NCBI RefSeq assembly: GCF_009763255.1
Contig: NZ_WSJB01000022.1
Location: forward strand, 62,001 to 126,000
Direction of reading: 5' to 3'
Source: Bordetella sp. 02P26C-1
Lineage (GTDB): Bacteria > Pseudomonadota > Gammaproteobacteria > Burkholderiales > Burkholderiaceae_B
DNA length: 64,000 nt
The position numbers were made by a program, and so were the translations under genes. The notes beneath the pieces were generated by a model. It made no database searches, was not told the DNA's origin, and was given only the letters and a program-made list of their open reading frames with translations. This document shows, in pieces, positions 35,026-43,934 of the stretch. Position 1 is the first letter of the stretch. The number at the start of each line of letters is the position of its first letter.

Positions 35026-35313
35026 TTAATCCTCGATTTCTCCGCCCAAGGAATGACCCGAGGCGGGAGGCAAACCCCCATTACGTTCCGGGTCGGGCGG
35101 CGTGCGGGCCAGGCCCGCGTCGTCCGCATTGACTTCTTGATCGATATCGATATCCTGAGCGTCCTCGGGCTGAGCTGTCGGGAGGTCCGCGGAGGCACGC
35201 TCGCCAGTGCCGGGGGCATCGCTATCGGCGGGATGTCCTGGCCGGTCGCTCGCGCTGTCCGAGGAATCGCTAGGACCAAAAGGATCAGGGTTGTTTGAGA
35301 CGCTTGCGTTCAT
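35026..35313 (-). CDS. small acidic, disordered protein
   Basis: A 95-residue Asp/Ser/Pro/Ala-rich protein (MNASVSNNPDPFGPSDSSDS; DAQDIDIDQEVNADDAGLAR) with no hydrophobic core, probably intrinsically disordered. AAGGAG lies eight bases before the ATG, which supports real translation. No family recognised. It is convergent with the kinase and divergent from the sigma-54 regulator. Confidence 0.55.
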   Translation of the reverse strand: MNASVSNNPDPFGPSDSSDSASDRPGHPADSDAPGTGERASADLPTAQPEDAQDIDIDQEVNADDAGLARTPPDPERNGGLPPASGHSLGGEIED

Positions 35314-35541
35314 GAAAAGGACTCCTTAAATTTCAACCTTTTCCCGCAAGACTCATGCCTGAAACGGTCAGGGTTCCGCGCAATTCGTATGTAATTGCAA
35401 GAAAGAGCAAACGACCGCACAAAGTAACAGTCTGGTCATGATGTTTCAGGCATAGTGTCGGCTCTCCCGTAATTGAAGTCGGGAGGCAAGTGTCACGAAA
35501 GGTCTACCCAACATTCAAGATTGGCGCTAGGAGATGATGCT

Positions 35542-36891
35542 ATGCCTCACTTATTGATCCTCGACGACGACGATCTGATACGCGACACGCTATCAGAAGT
35601 CGCGCGCGATAGCGGTTTTTCCGTCGGGGAAGCTGCTTCGGTCAGCGAAGCGCTAGAACAACTTACTTTGCGTCCGCCCCAACTGCTGTTGGCGGACATC
35701 CGCGTCAAGGGCGGCGATGGCCTGGAAGTGTGCCGCAACGCCAGTGCGCTGGGCAGCGAAGTCGTCGTGATGACGGGCTATAGCTCGGTCGATTATGCCG
35801 TCGAAGCCATGCGTCTAGGAGTGCGCGATTTCCTGCGCAAACCCATCTGCATGGATCGCCTGCAAAGCATTCTGGATCGGATTGCCAGTACGGCCGAACA
35901 CATCCCGGCAGAGGGTTTTCGCGGCCGCATGGTCGGCGAGTCCGCCGGGATACAGGAGGTCTACCGCAGCATTGCCCGGGTGGGACCCACCAACACCACG
36001 GTCATGCTGATTGGCGAGAGCGGCACGGGCAAAGAGCTCGCCGCGGAAGCCATTCACAAGGCCAGCAAGCGCGCCGACAAGCCGTATATCGCCGTCAACT
36101 GCGGCGCGATCTCGCCCAACCTGATGGAAAGCGAGCTGTTCGGCCACGAGCGGGGCAGCTTCACCGGGGCGGACCGGCAACATAAGGGCTATTTCGAGCA
36201 GGCCGATGGCGGGACCTTATTCCTCGACGAAGTGACGGAAATGCCGTTGGAGCTGCAGGTCAAGCTGCTGCGCGTCTTGGAAAGCCACGAGTTCATGCGC
36301 GTGGGCAGTCACAAGATCCAAAAATGTGACGTGCGGGTCGTCGCGGCGACTAACCGTAGTCCGGAGCAAGCCGTACGCGATGGGCGCCTGCGCGAGGATC
36401 TGTATTACCGCCTGGCCGTGTTCCCGCTAGAGTTGCCGCCCTTGCGCGCACGCGAATCCGACCCTCAATTGCTGGCGGATCGATTCCTCGCGGATCTTAA
36501 TGAAATGCATGGTACTCAACGGGTGTTTTCCCCCGAGGTGTACGAACAACTGCTGACCCATAACTGGCCTGGCAACGTCCGCGAGTTGCGAAACTATGTG
36601 CAACGGGCCTACGTCATGGCCGATGGCGACACGCTGAACGCGCCGGTCAAGCGCCGGATGCAGATCGGTAAAAAGCCGGCCAGTGGGGATTGCATTGATG
36701 TACCGGTGGATACCACGCTGGCGGACGCAGAGCGCAAGCTGATTCTGGCCACGTTAGAACGGTGCGCCGGGGTGAAAAAGCAGGCGGCTACCTTGCTGGG
36801 CGTGAGTCCCAAAACCCTGTACAACCGCTTGATGGCCTACGCCGCCGAAGGCTACGTGGTCATGCCGGATCCGGAGCCGGAAAAAGTCTGA
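35542..36891 (+). CDS. sigma-54-dependent response regulator (NtrC family)
   Basis: A 449-residue regulator: receiver domain (~1-115) with acidic pocket DDDD and phosphoacceptor Asp near 52 (LADIRVKGGDG), AAA+ domain with Walker A GESGTGKE (158-165), the sigma-54 contact loop GSFTGA (205-210, a Ser variant of GAFTGA), Walker B GTLFLDEVTEM, and an arginine-finger region, then a Fis-type helix-turn-helix (VKKQAATLLGVSPKTLYNRL). It activates RpoN-dependent promoters when phosphorylated. The ATG at 35542 follows AGGAG; the longer frame from 35473 adds unconserved residues. Its 3' end overlaps the convergent topoisomerase gene by 40 bases. Confidence 0.92.
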   Translation: MPHLLILDDDDLIRDTLSEVARDSGFSVGEAASVSEALEQLTLRPPQLLLADIRVKGGDGLEVCRNASALGSEVVVMTGYSSVDYAVEAMRLGVRDFLRKPICMDRLQSILDRIASTAEHIPAEGFRGRMVGESAGIQEVYRSIARVGPTNTTVMLIGESGTGKELAAEAIHKASKRADKPYIAVNCGAISPNLMESELFGHERGSFTGADRQHKGYFEQADGGTLFLDEVTEMPLELQVKLLRVLESHEFMRVGSHKIQKCDVRVVAATNRSPEQAVRDGRLREDLYYRLAVFPLELPPLRARESDPQLLADRFLADLNEMHGTQRVFSPEVYEQLLTHNWPGNVRELRNYVQRAYVMADGDTLNAPVKRRMQIGKKPASGDCIDVPVDTTLADAERKLILATLERCAGVKKQAATLLGVSPKTLYNRLMAYAAEGYVVMPDPEPEKV

Positions 36892-38006
36892 TTTGCCAGA
36901 AACGCCAAAAACCGGCGCTCGGCCACGCTCAGCCCCTTGGGAGACCGAGGGGCTGAGCCTTTGCAGGGCAGCGCGGCGGCGGCATGGGCCTCTAGCACCG
37001 AGGGGTGGACATAACAGTTGCGGCAGACGCTGGGGGTGTTCGCCAAGCGACTGGCAACCGTTTTAATCACCTCTGGCACCGAGGCCTGGGGGTTGCTGCG
37101 CAGCAAATCGAACGCATACACCGATGCTGCCCAGGTTCGATAATGTTTGGCCGTGAAATCCTGCGCGCAGGCAGCGCGCAGATAATCATTGACCATACTG
37201 GAATCGACCGCCCGGCGTTGTCCCGATTCGTCCCGATACTGAAAGAGACGTTGGCCCGGGATTTCCATGCACTGCCGCACCAGCCGCGCCAAGCGTCGGT
37301 CGCGCACGGTAATGTCGTGCGCGACGCCGCTCTTGCCGGTAAAGGTGAGACGGATTTGGCTGCCATCCACCTTGGTGTGGCGTCGCGAGAGCGTCGTCAA
37401 GCCATAAGATCGATTCTGGCGCGCATATTCGTCAGATCCAATACGGATGAGGGTGCGCTCCAATAGCGTGACTACTAACGCCAGGACCCGCTCGGGCGGT
37501 AACCCGGGCCGGGCGAGATCCTGCTGTACCCGGCGACGGATGCGCGGCAGCGACGCGCCGAATAGCGCCAACTGTTGGAACTTGTTGGCGTTGCGGTTCG
37601 CGGTCCATTCCGGGTGATAGCGATACTGTTTGCGCCCGCGAGCATCTCGCGCCGTCGCCTGAATGTGTCCGTTTTCCATGGGACATATCCAGACGTCTTC
37701 GTAGGCGGGCGGGATGGCTAATGCGCGTATGCGGGCCAACGTGGCTTCATCATGCACGCGTCGTCCGTCGGCATCGACATATTGGAATTCGCCATCCTTG
37801 CCGCGCACGCGTCGCAGGCCGGGGCCGCGATCGTCGCAATACACCAGGCCCTTGATGGATTCGCATGGGGGTGCAGTAGCGGTTTTGTCCGCTGGCGTAG
37901 TCGTGCGTTTCGTCGCGTTCGGGCGCCGCTTTTGCGCGGTCGAGCGGGGCTTGGCGCGCGGCGTGGGAGATGTATCGGCGACCCGGGTTGCGAGGTTCAG
38001 CGTCAT
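36852..38006 (-). CDS. DNA topoisomerase IB
   Basis: A 384-residue eukaryote-like type IB topoisomerase that relaxes supercoils through a 3'-phosphotyrosine. After a Lys/Arg/Thr-rich, probably disordered start (~1-50) the conserved blocks are IPPAYEDVWICPMENGHIQA, RKQYRYHPEW, RIGSDEYARQNRSYGLTTLS, the Lys in FTGKSGV and, for the nucleophile, the Tyr in SVCRNCYVHPSVL. The ATG at 38006 overlaps the malQ stop as ATGA, making it the last gene of the glucan/trehalose operon. Its presence in a sugar operon is odd but translational coupling is clear. Confidence 0.93.
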   Translation of the reverse strand: MTLNLATRVADTSPTPRAKPRSTAQKRRPNATKRTTTPADKTATAPPCESIKGLVYCDDRGPGLRRVRGKDGEFQYVDADGRRVHDEATLARIRALAIPPAYEDVWICPMENGHIQATARDARGRKQYRYHPEWTANRNANKFQQLALFGASLPRIRRRVQQDLARPGLPPERVLALVVTLLERTLIRIGSDEYARQNRSYGLTTLSRRHTKVDGSQIRLTFTGKSGVAHDITVRDRRLARLVRQCMEIPGQRLFQYRDESGQRRAVDSSMVNDYLRAACAQDFTAKHYRTWAASVYAFDLLRSNPQASVPEVIKTVASRLANTPSVCRNCYVHPSVLEAHAAAALPCKGSAPRSPKGLSVAERRFLAFLANQTFSGSGSGMTT

Positions 38007-40078
38007 AGGGTTCTCCGTCCCTGGCGCAGGGCTTCCAGGCGGGATTGCCATTCTGGGGAATCGAATTGCGCAAGCGTGTCACCGGGTAATCGTCTCTGCC
38101 AGTTTGGAAACTCAGTCACTGTGCCCGGAACATTGGGTGCCTCGTCGATACCGGCAATGTCCTCCATGCCCGCCAGTACGAGCTCGCAGGGCGTGCTCGC
38201 CACGAAATTCAGGAGCGCCTCGGCCGGCGCAGCGTCTGGCAGCGTGGCCTCTTCCTGCATGGTGTCCCAAAGCGCCTGCTTCTCGGATTGCCTCTCTTGG
38301 AGCAGTGAAGCCGCCGACTCATCGTCGCGCAGACGTCCGGCTTGCTCGCGTTGCAAGATGTCGGTGCCTTTCCACCAACCTGACAGGGTCGGCAGATCGT
38401 GGGTCGTCGTCAGCGCCGCCGCTTCGACCGGCCAATCTTCGGTGCCCAGGAAAGCGGGACGCGTGGAGGTCGGTTCGCGCATGAACCATAAGACGTTCAT
38501 GCCCGCGATGCCGTGTTCGGCCATTCTCTCGTCAAAGCCCGGAGGCACCGTCCCCAGGTTTTCACCGATCACCAGACCGCGATGGCGCCATGCCTCCAGG
38601 GCGATGAGGCCCATCAAAGCTTCGCTCGGCAGATTCAAATATGCTCCCTCGGCGGGCGTGCCGCCTTCGGGAACCAGCCATAGGCGCTCCATACCGAGGA
38701 TATGGTCGATGCGCGTGCCGCCCGTCTGGGCCAGCGCCGCGCGCAAAACGCCAATGAACGGCTCGTAGCCACGCTGCTGCAGCGCGCGCGGCGACAATGC
38801 CGCCAAGCCCCAGGATTGCCCGCGCGGCTGATAGAGGTCCGGCGGAGCGCCGACCGACACGCCTTGCAGGAAGCTTTCTGAATCGCTCCAGACCTGGCTG
38901 CCTCCTGGGCTGACTCCCACGGCCAAGTCGCTAAGCAATCCGATACACATTCCGGAGTCAATCGCAGCTGACTGGGCGCGCGCGAGGCTGGCCGCCGTCA
39001 GCCACTGAGCAAAACAATGGAAATCGATCTCGCGCGCGTGCTGTCTCGCGAATTCGCGTACCGACGCGGAGCGGGGGTCTTGCCATCCGGTTTGCCAGCC
39101 TGTCCAGAGCGTCGAAGGATCGCCTTGGCTACCGTGCAAGGCTTCGAATACCGCGTGATCACGCAGGCGTTGGCCGTGGCGTTCACAATACGCACGATAG
39201 TCTCGTTGGTGCTTGGCATCCAACTGACCAAAACGCCCGTGCAGCTCGCGCAATATTTGCATCCGAGTGGCCGCGGCACGAGGCCAGTCGATGACGCACG
39301 CGCTGTCCAAGGCGGCCAAGTCCGTTTGAGGCATCGCGCTAAGCGACTCACGCACCGCGTCTTCGCCCAGCACCATGGCGGGAGCGGCATACAGCACGTT
39401 CAGAAAGAAACGATTCGACGGTGAGTAGGGGCTGCATGACCCCGGAAGCGCGCTGAACATGGCGTGTAGGGGATTCAACGCCAGTACATCCGCGCCGGCT
39501 GCGCCCAGACGCTGCGAAAGTTCAGCTACCGTGCCCAGATCGCCATAGCCCCAGGTACCTCGCACCGGGTTCGGGTCGCTGCGACGCAGGCTATACACCT
39601 GCGCCATCAGACCCCAACTACGCGGCGCGTCGCGTCCAAGCAGGGCGGCCATGTCCGGCGCTCGCGGGGTTATCGCCAATCGCTGGGGTTCCTGGCCCGC
39701 CTGGCGCAGGGTGTAATAGCCGGGTGGCGCACTTAAACGCAAGCACGCGCCGCCATCATAAGATTCAAGGGTGACGGCGTACATCTCGCCGCCATCTTCA
39801 GCGATCAGCTCTCCCGCACCCTCTCGCCAGCCGGACAGCACGGCCACGCTGCCCGCGCGCTGCACCTGCAGCGGATCCTGGGCGCGAGCTTCGGCGTCCA
39901 GCGCCGCATGGCTGGCGGCGACATCGTCATCGTTATCGGCTGGCAGCCCCAACGCCTTCAGGAGAACCCGTAAGGACGCAGCCTCCACGCGCTGCGTGTT
40001 TTTGTGCGCATCGATCCAACGTTCCTGCAGACCCGCGCGTTGCGCCAGTGCAGAAAGATCCCGGGCGCCGTTCGTCAT
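38003..40078 (-). CDS. malQ: 4-alpha-glucanotransferase (amylomaltase)
   Basis: A 691-residue GH77 enzyme that transfers maltosyl units between alpha-1,4-glucans and releases glucose, recycling short dextrins left by GlgX and TreZ. Seen: WGYGDLGTVAELSQRLG, DVLALNPLHAMFS, the nucleophile Asp in GGTRIDHILGMERLW and the acid Glu in LVIGENLGTVPPGF, followed by TTHDLPTLSGWW. The ATG at 40078 (MTNGARDLSALAQRAGL) overlaps the treZ stop by 4 bases (ATGA). An open frame upstream to 40159 overlaps treZ and is not conserved. Confidence 0.93.
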   Translation of the reverse strand: MTNGARDLSALAQRAGLQERWIDAHKNTQRVEAASLRVLLKALGLPADNDDDVAASHAALDAEARAQDPLQVQRAGSVAVLSGWREGAGELIAEDGGEMYAVTLESYDGGACLRLSAPPGYYTLRQAGQEPQRLAITPRAPDMAALLGRDAPRSWGLMAQVYSLRRSDPNPVRGTWGYGDLGTVAELSQRLGAAGADVLALNPLHAMFSALPGSCSPYSPSNRFFLNVLYAAPAMVLGEDAVRESLSAMPQTDLAALDSACVIDWPRAAATRMQILRELHGRFGQLDAKHQRDYRAYCERHGQRLRDHAVFEALHGSQGDPSTLWTGWQTGWQDPRSASVREFARQHAREIDFHCFAQWLTAASLARAQSAAIDSGMCIGLLSDLAVGVSPGGSQVWSDSESFLQGVSVGAPPDLYQPRGQSWGLAALSPRALQQRGYEPFIGVLRAALAQTGGTRIDHILGMERLWLVPEGGTPAEGAYLNLPSEALMGLIALEAWRHRGLVIGENLGTVPPGFDERMAEHGIAGMNVLWFMREPTSTRPAFLGTEDWPVEAAALTTTHDLPTLSGWWKGTDILQREQAGRLRDDESAASLLQERQSEKQALWDTMQEEATLPDAAPAEALLNFVASTPCELVLAGMEDIAGIDEAPNVPGTVTEFPNWQRRLPGDTLAQFDSPEWQSRLEALRQGRRTL

Positions 40079-41826
40079 GGCCGTTCCTCGATCAAGCACA
40101 GCGTACAAAACGGGAGCAACACGCCACCCACCAGTTGGGCCAAGCCGCCGCTTTGGCATTCATACTGAAGTGACTGATAGGGCGTGACCGGGATCGGCTC
40201 GGGCACCTCCACCGGCTCCGGTCCAAGGTTGGACAGAATGATCAGGCGGCTGCCATCGCCCAGGCGCCAATGCGCTTGCACGGCGGCCGGACCCAACACG
40301 CGACCCGGTTCGCTACGGGCCCCGGCGAGACGGTGCTTGAGGTACCGCTGACGCAAATCCAACAGGAACGTGTAGTAGGCAATCCAAGCGCGTCGTACGC
40401 CGTTGCCCCCCCAGGGCAGGCTGCGCTCGAACGTTTCCGGCGCGTTGGGGTCGGGCAGATCGGCGTGCTTGGCTAGTTCAGAGAACTCGCGTGCGCGACC
40501 CTGGCGCACCGCCTCGGCCAATGCTTCGTCGGTATGGCTGGTGAAGTAGAGAAATGGCGCGGTGGAACCGACTTCCTCGCCCATGAAAATCATCGGAATC
40601 CCGGGCGAGAGCAGATGCATGGCGATAGCCGCGCAAAGCGCGCGTTCATCGCAAAGCTGACGCAGCCGCTCGCCCAGCGCGCGATTGCCGGTCTGATCAT
40701 GGTTCTGCAAAAACCAGATGAAGGAAGAGGGCGGCAAGTCATCGCTCGGCTCGCCCCGGCATTCGCCGCCGCGAAACACCGACGCCTGCCCTTGATAATG
40801 CCATCCCTGTTGCAGGCAGCGACTCAGGATTTGCGCGGGTTCCTCGGCATAGTCGCTGTAGTAGCTGGTCTTTTCTCCGGTCAGTAGATGATGAAGCACA
40901 TGGTGGCCGTCATCATTCCATTGTGCGTCAAAACCCGCACGCAAAAGACTGGCACGATTTTTATCGTCTTCGATGACGAGATACACGCGGCGCGAACCCA
41001 GGCGCTCGCGCACGCGTTGAGGAAATTCGCGTAGCCAGTCATCGGCCTCGATCGCATGCACGGCATCCAGACGCAGGCCGTCGAAGCGATATTCGTCGAG
41101 CCAATAGCAGGCGTTGTCTTCAAAGTAGCGTCGCACCTCCGGTCGGCGGAAGTCGATCGCTGCGCCCCAGGGGGTGGAAATATCCTCGCGAAAGAACGGC
41201 TTGGCTATCTGCGGCAGGTAGTTGCCATCTGGCCCGAAATGGTTGTAGACCACGTCGAGCATCACGGCAATGCCCAATCCGTGGGCGCAATCGATCAAGT
41301 GTTTTAACGCGTCCGGCGAGCCATACGCGGTGTCCGGTGCATATGGCAGCACGCCGTCGTAGCCCCAATTGCGCGGGCCCGGGAAATCGGCGATAGGCAT
41401 TAGCTCCACCACATTGACGCCTAGTGCGGCGAGTTCCGGCAAGCGTTCGCGCAGTCCGTCAAATCCGCCCGCTGCGCCGGCATGCACTTCGTAGATTACG
41501 GCCTGTTCCCAAGGCGGAGCCTGCCAGCGCGTATTGCGCCAGACGTACTCGTCACCAACTACGACGCTTTCATCATGCACATCCCCATCTTGCAGGCGCG
41601 AAGCAGGATCTGGGATGCGTGTGCCGTCGCCCAAACGATAGGCGTAGCGCGTCCCGGGCGGACATTGGGGCACCTCGATCTCCACCAACCCATCCGGTCC
41701 GGGAGTCAGTTCCAAGGGCGCACGGCCGGCGATTTCCAGGCGCAGGCCTGGCTGCGCCGAGGGCGCCCATAGGCGGAAAAGCGCGCTGCCGTCAGGATTG
41801 GGCGTGGCGCCAAAAAAGGGGCTCAT
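40075..41826 (-). CDS. treZ: malto-oligosyltrehalose trehalohydrolase
   Basis: A 583-residue GH13 enzyme that cuts trehalose off the maltooligosyltrehalose made by TreY. An N-terminal E-set domain (FRLWAPSAQPGLRLEIAG) precedes the barrel with VYEVHAGAAGG, LDVVYNHFGPDGNYL (the family-specific insertion), the nucleophile Asp in FDGLRLDAVHAI, the acid Glu in YLVIEDDKNRA and FLQNHDQTGNRA. Length is typical. Start and stop both make ATGA overlaps with glgX and malQ. Its substrate-producing partner TreY is far away at 258-2840. Confidence 0.94.
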   Translation of the reverse strand: MSPFFGATPNPDGSALFRLWAPSAQPGLRLEIAGRAPLELTPGPDGLVEIEVPQCPPGTRYAYRLGDGTRIPDPASRLQDGDVHDESVVVGDEYVWRNTRWQAPPWEQAVIYEVHAGAAGGFDGLRERLPELAALGVNVVELMPIADFPGPRNWGYDGVLPYAPDTAYGSPDALKHLIDCAHGLGIAVMLDVVYNHFGPDGNYLPQIAKPFFREDISTPWGAAIDFRRPEVRRYFEDNACYWLDEYRFDGLRLDAVHAIEADDWLREFPQRVRERLGSRRVYLVIEDDKNRASLLRAGFDAQWNDDGHHVLHHLLTGEKTSYYSDYAEEPAQILSRCLQQGWHYQGQASVFRGGECRGEPSDDLPPSSFIWFLQNHDQTGNRALGERLRQLCDERALCAAIAMHLLSPGIPMIFMGEEVGSTAPFLYFTSHTDEALAEAVRQGRAREFSELAKHADLPDPNAPETFERSLPWGGNGVRRAWIAYYTFLLDLRQRYLKHRLAGARSEPGRVLGPAAVQAHWRLGDGSRLIILSNLGPEPVEVPEPIPVTPYQSLQYECQSGGLAQLVGGVLLPFCTLCLIEERP

Positions 41827-43922
41827 TGTGCATCTCCGGCCGAAAAGGTCGTGGCGAGTAAAACCACGCTATGCGCTTGAACCTCGACCGTGGACTCCTG
41901 CAACGCGTCGGAGACGGACAGGTCGGCCGAATCCAGGGCGCGTTGCCATGACAGTTCTGGTCCAGGCACGGTGAACGTCACCGGATCCGCGGTGGGATTC
42001 AACAGCAATAGCGTGATGTCGAGTTCGTTGTTGCGCCCGTGTGTCGCGCGTCGCAGGCCCAGCGCCGCGCCCGTTTCCGGCTGCGTCAACGGCTGGCCGT
42101 CTGGCTCGAACCATTCGACACGCCGCATGCCTGGCGCCAGTTCCTGGGCGGGATCCAGATAACGCTGCGCATGCAGGCTGGGATGCGCACGTCGCAGCTC
42201 GGTTAAACGGCCCACATAAGCGCTTAGCTCTCGACCCTCCGGACTTTGCGCCTGGTTCCAATCCAGCCACGACAAGGCGTTATCCTGGCAATAGGCATTG
42301 TTGTTGCCGGATTGCGTGTTGCCGAATTCATCGCCGGCCAACATCATCGGTGTGCCATCGGAGAAATAGAGCGTCGCAAGCAACGAGCGCGCGACACGCG
42401 TGCGGGTTTCTAGGATCGCGACGTCATCAGTCGGGCCTTCCACGCCCCAGTTATTGCTCAGATTATCCGAATGGCCATCCTGACCGTCTTCGCCGTTGGC
42501 CTCGTTGTGGCGTTCGTTATAGCTGACCAAGTCGGCGAGGGTGAATCCATCATGGGCAGTGATGAAGTTGACGCTCGCCCATGGCCGACGGTGGCGTCGA
42601 TCGAATAGCGATCGAGACCCCGTGAGCGCATCCATGATCGCGCCGCGTTGGCCTTCATCGCCACGCCAGTACCGCCGCGCGTTATCGCGGAATGCGCCAT
42701 TCCATTCCGCGAATCCGGGCGGGTGATTGCCCAGCTGATACCCATCCGGGCCGATATCCCAGGGTTCAGAGATGAGCTTGCATTTCGCCAAGACGGGATC
42801 TTGCAAAATGGCATCAAAAAACCCCGAGCCCTGGTCAAAGCCCGTGCCCTCGCGACCCAGGGTCACGCCCAGATCGAAGCGGAATCCATCCACCCCATAG
42901 GACTGCGCCCAATAGCGCAGCGAGTCCATGACCATTTGCAGCACCCGTGGATGCGAAATATTGAGCGTATTGCCGCAACCCGTGTCGTTGATGTAGTAAC
43001 GCTCCTCGCCAGGGATCAGACGGTAGTAGCTAGCGTTATCCAGGCCCCGCCATGACAAGGTCGGGCCCCACTCGTTACCCTCGCAAGTATGGTTGTAGAC
43101 GACGTCCAGCCACACTTGGATGCCCGCCGCATGCAGGCGGCGGATCGCTTGACGCAACTCGTTGGGGCCTTGAGGCGTATACGCGGGTTCCGGCGCAAAA
43201 AAGGAAAGGGAGCTGTAGCCCCAATAGTTGCGCAAATCGCGCTCAATCAGGAATCGGTCTTGCAGAAAGGCATGGACCGGCATGATTTCGACCGTCGTCA
43301 CGCCCAGGCGCATAAGGTGGTCGATGAACTTAGGGTCGCCTAAAGCGGCGGCGGTGCCGCGCAATGGGGCTCGCAGGTCCTCGCGCTGCATCGAGGCGCC
43401 GCGCACGTGGACTTCGTAGACCACCGTGTCTTCCCAGCTCACGCTGGGTGGGCGTGAGTTACCCCAGTTGAATGGGGCGTCCGCCGTCACGATACCCTTG
43501 GGCATCAAGGGCGCGCTATCGCGACGATCCAACGTCAGATCACCTTTTGAATGGCCGAGGCGATAACCGAACAATCCATCGCCCCAACGCAGCGGCGCAT
43601 TCAACTGGCGCGCATACGGATCGAGCAGCAGCTTGTTCGGGTTGAATCTGTGCCCATGAACCGGGTCGAACGGCCCGTAAGCCCGATAGCCATAAAGCAG
43701 CCCAGGCTCGGCATCCGGCAAATACCCGTGCCAGATTTCATCGGTGCATTCCGGCAAGGGCACGCGCCGCAGCTCCTTGCGTCCCTTGGGATCAAACAGA
43801 CAAAGATCAATGCTGGTGGCATTGGCCGAAAACACCGCGAAGTTTACGCCGAGCCCGTCGCTGGTCGCTCCCAGGGGATAAGGCAGACCAGGTTCCAGGG
43901 GTGCCGATAAAGTTGCGTCCAT
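41823..43922 (-). CDS. glgX: glycogen debranching enzyme GlgX (isoamylase type)
   Basis: A 699-residue GH13 debranching enzyme that hydrolyses alpha-1,6 branches of glycogen. N-terminal CBM48-like domain (GLGVNFAVFSANATSIDLCL), then VVYEVHVRGASM, LDVVYNHTCEGNEWGPTLSW, the nucleophile Asp in DGFRFDLGVTLGR, the acid Glu in KLISEPWDIGPDGYQLG and NFITAHDGFTLADLVSYN. It follows glgB by 12 bases and overlaps treZ by 4, and in this setting it supplies linear dextrins to TreY/TreZ and MalQ. Confidence 0.95.
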   Translation of the reverse strand: MDATLSAPLEPGLPYPLGATSDGLGVNFAVFSANATSIDLCLFDPKGRKELRRVPLPECTDEIWHGYLPDAEPGLLYGYRAYGPFDPVHGHRFNPNKLLLDPYARQLNAPLRWGDGLFGYRLGHSKGDLTLDRRDSAPLMPKGIVTADAPFNWGNSRPPSVSWEDTVVYEVHVRGASMQREDLRAPLRGTAAALGDPKFIDHLMRLGVTTVEIMPVHAFLQDRFLIERDLRNYWGYSSLSFFAPEPAYTPQGPNELRQAIRRLHAAGIQVWLDVVYNHTCEGNEWGPTLSWRGLDNASYYRLIPGEERYYINDTGCGNTLNISHPRVLQMVMDSLRYWAQSYGVDGFRFDLGVTLGREGTGFDQGSGFFDAILQDPVLAKCKLISEPWDIGPDGYQLGNHPPGFAEWNGAFRDNARRYWRGDEGQRGAIMDALTGSRSLFDRRHRRPWASVNFITAHDGFTLADLVSYNERHNEANGEDGQDGHSDNLSNNWGVEGPTDDVAILETRTRVARSLLATLYFSDGTPMMLAGDEFGNTQSGNNNAYCQDNALSWLDWNQAQSPEGRELSAYVGRLTELRRAHPSLHAQRYLDPAQELAPGMRRVEWFEPDGQPLTQPETGAALGLRRATHGRNNELDITLLLLNPTADPVTFTVPGPELSWQRALDSADLSVSDALQESTVEVQAHSVVLLATTFSAGDAQ

Positions 43923-43934
43923 GTTGGAGGGTTC

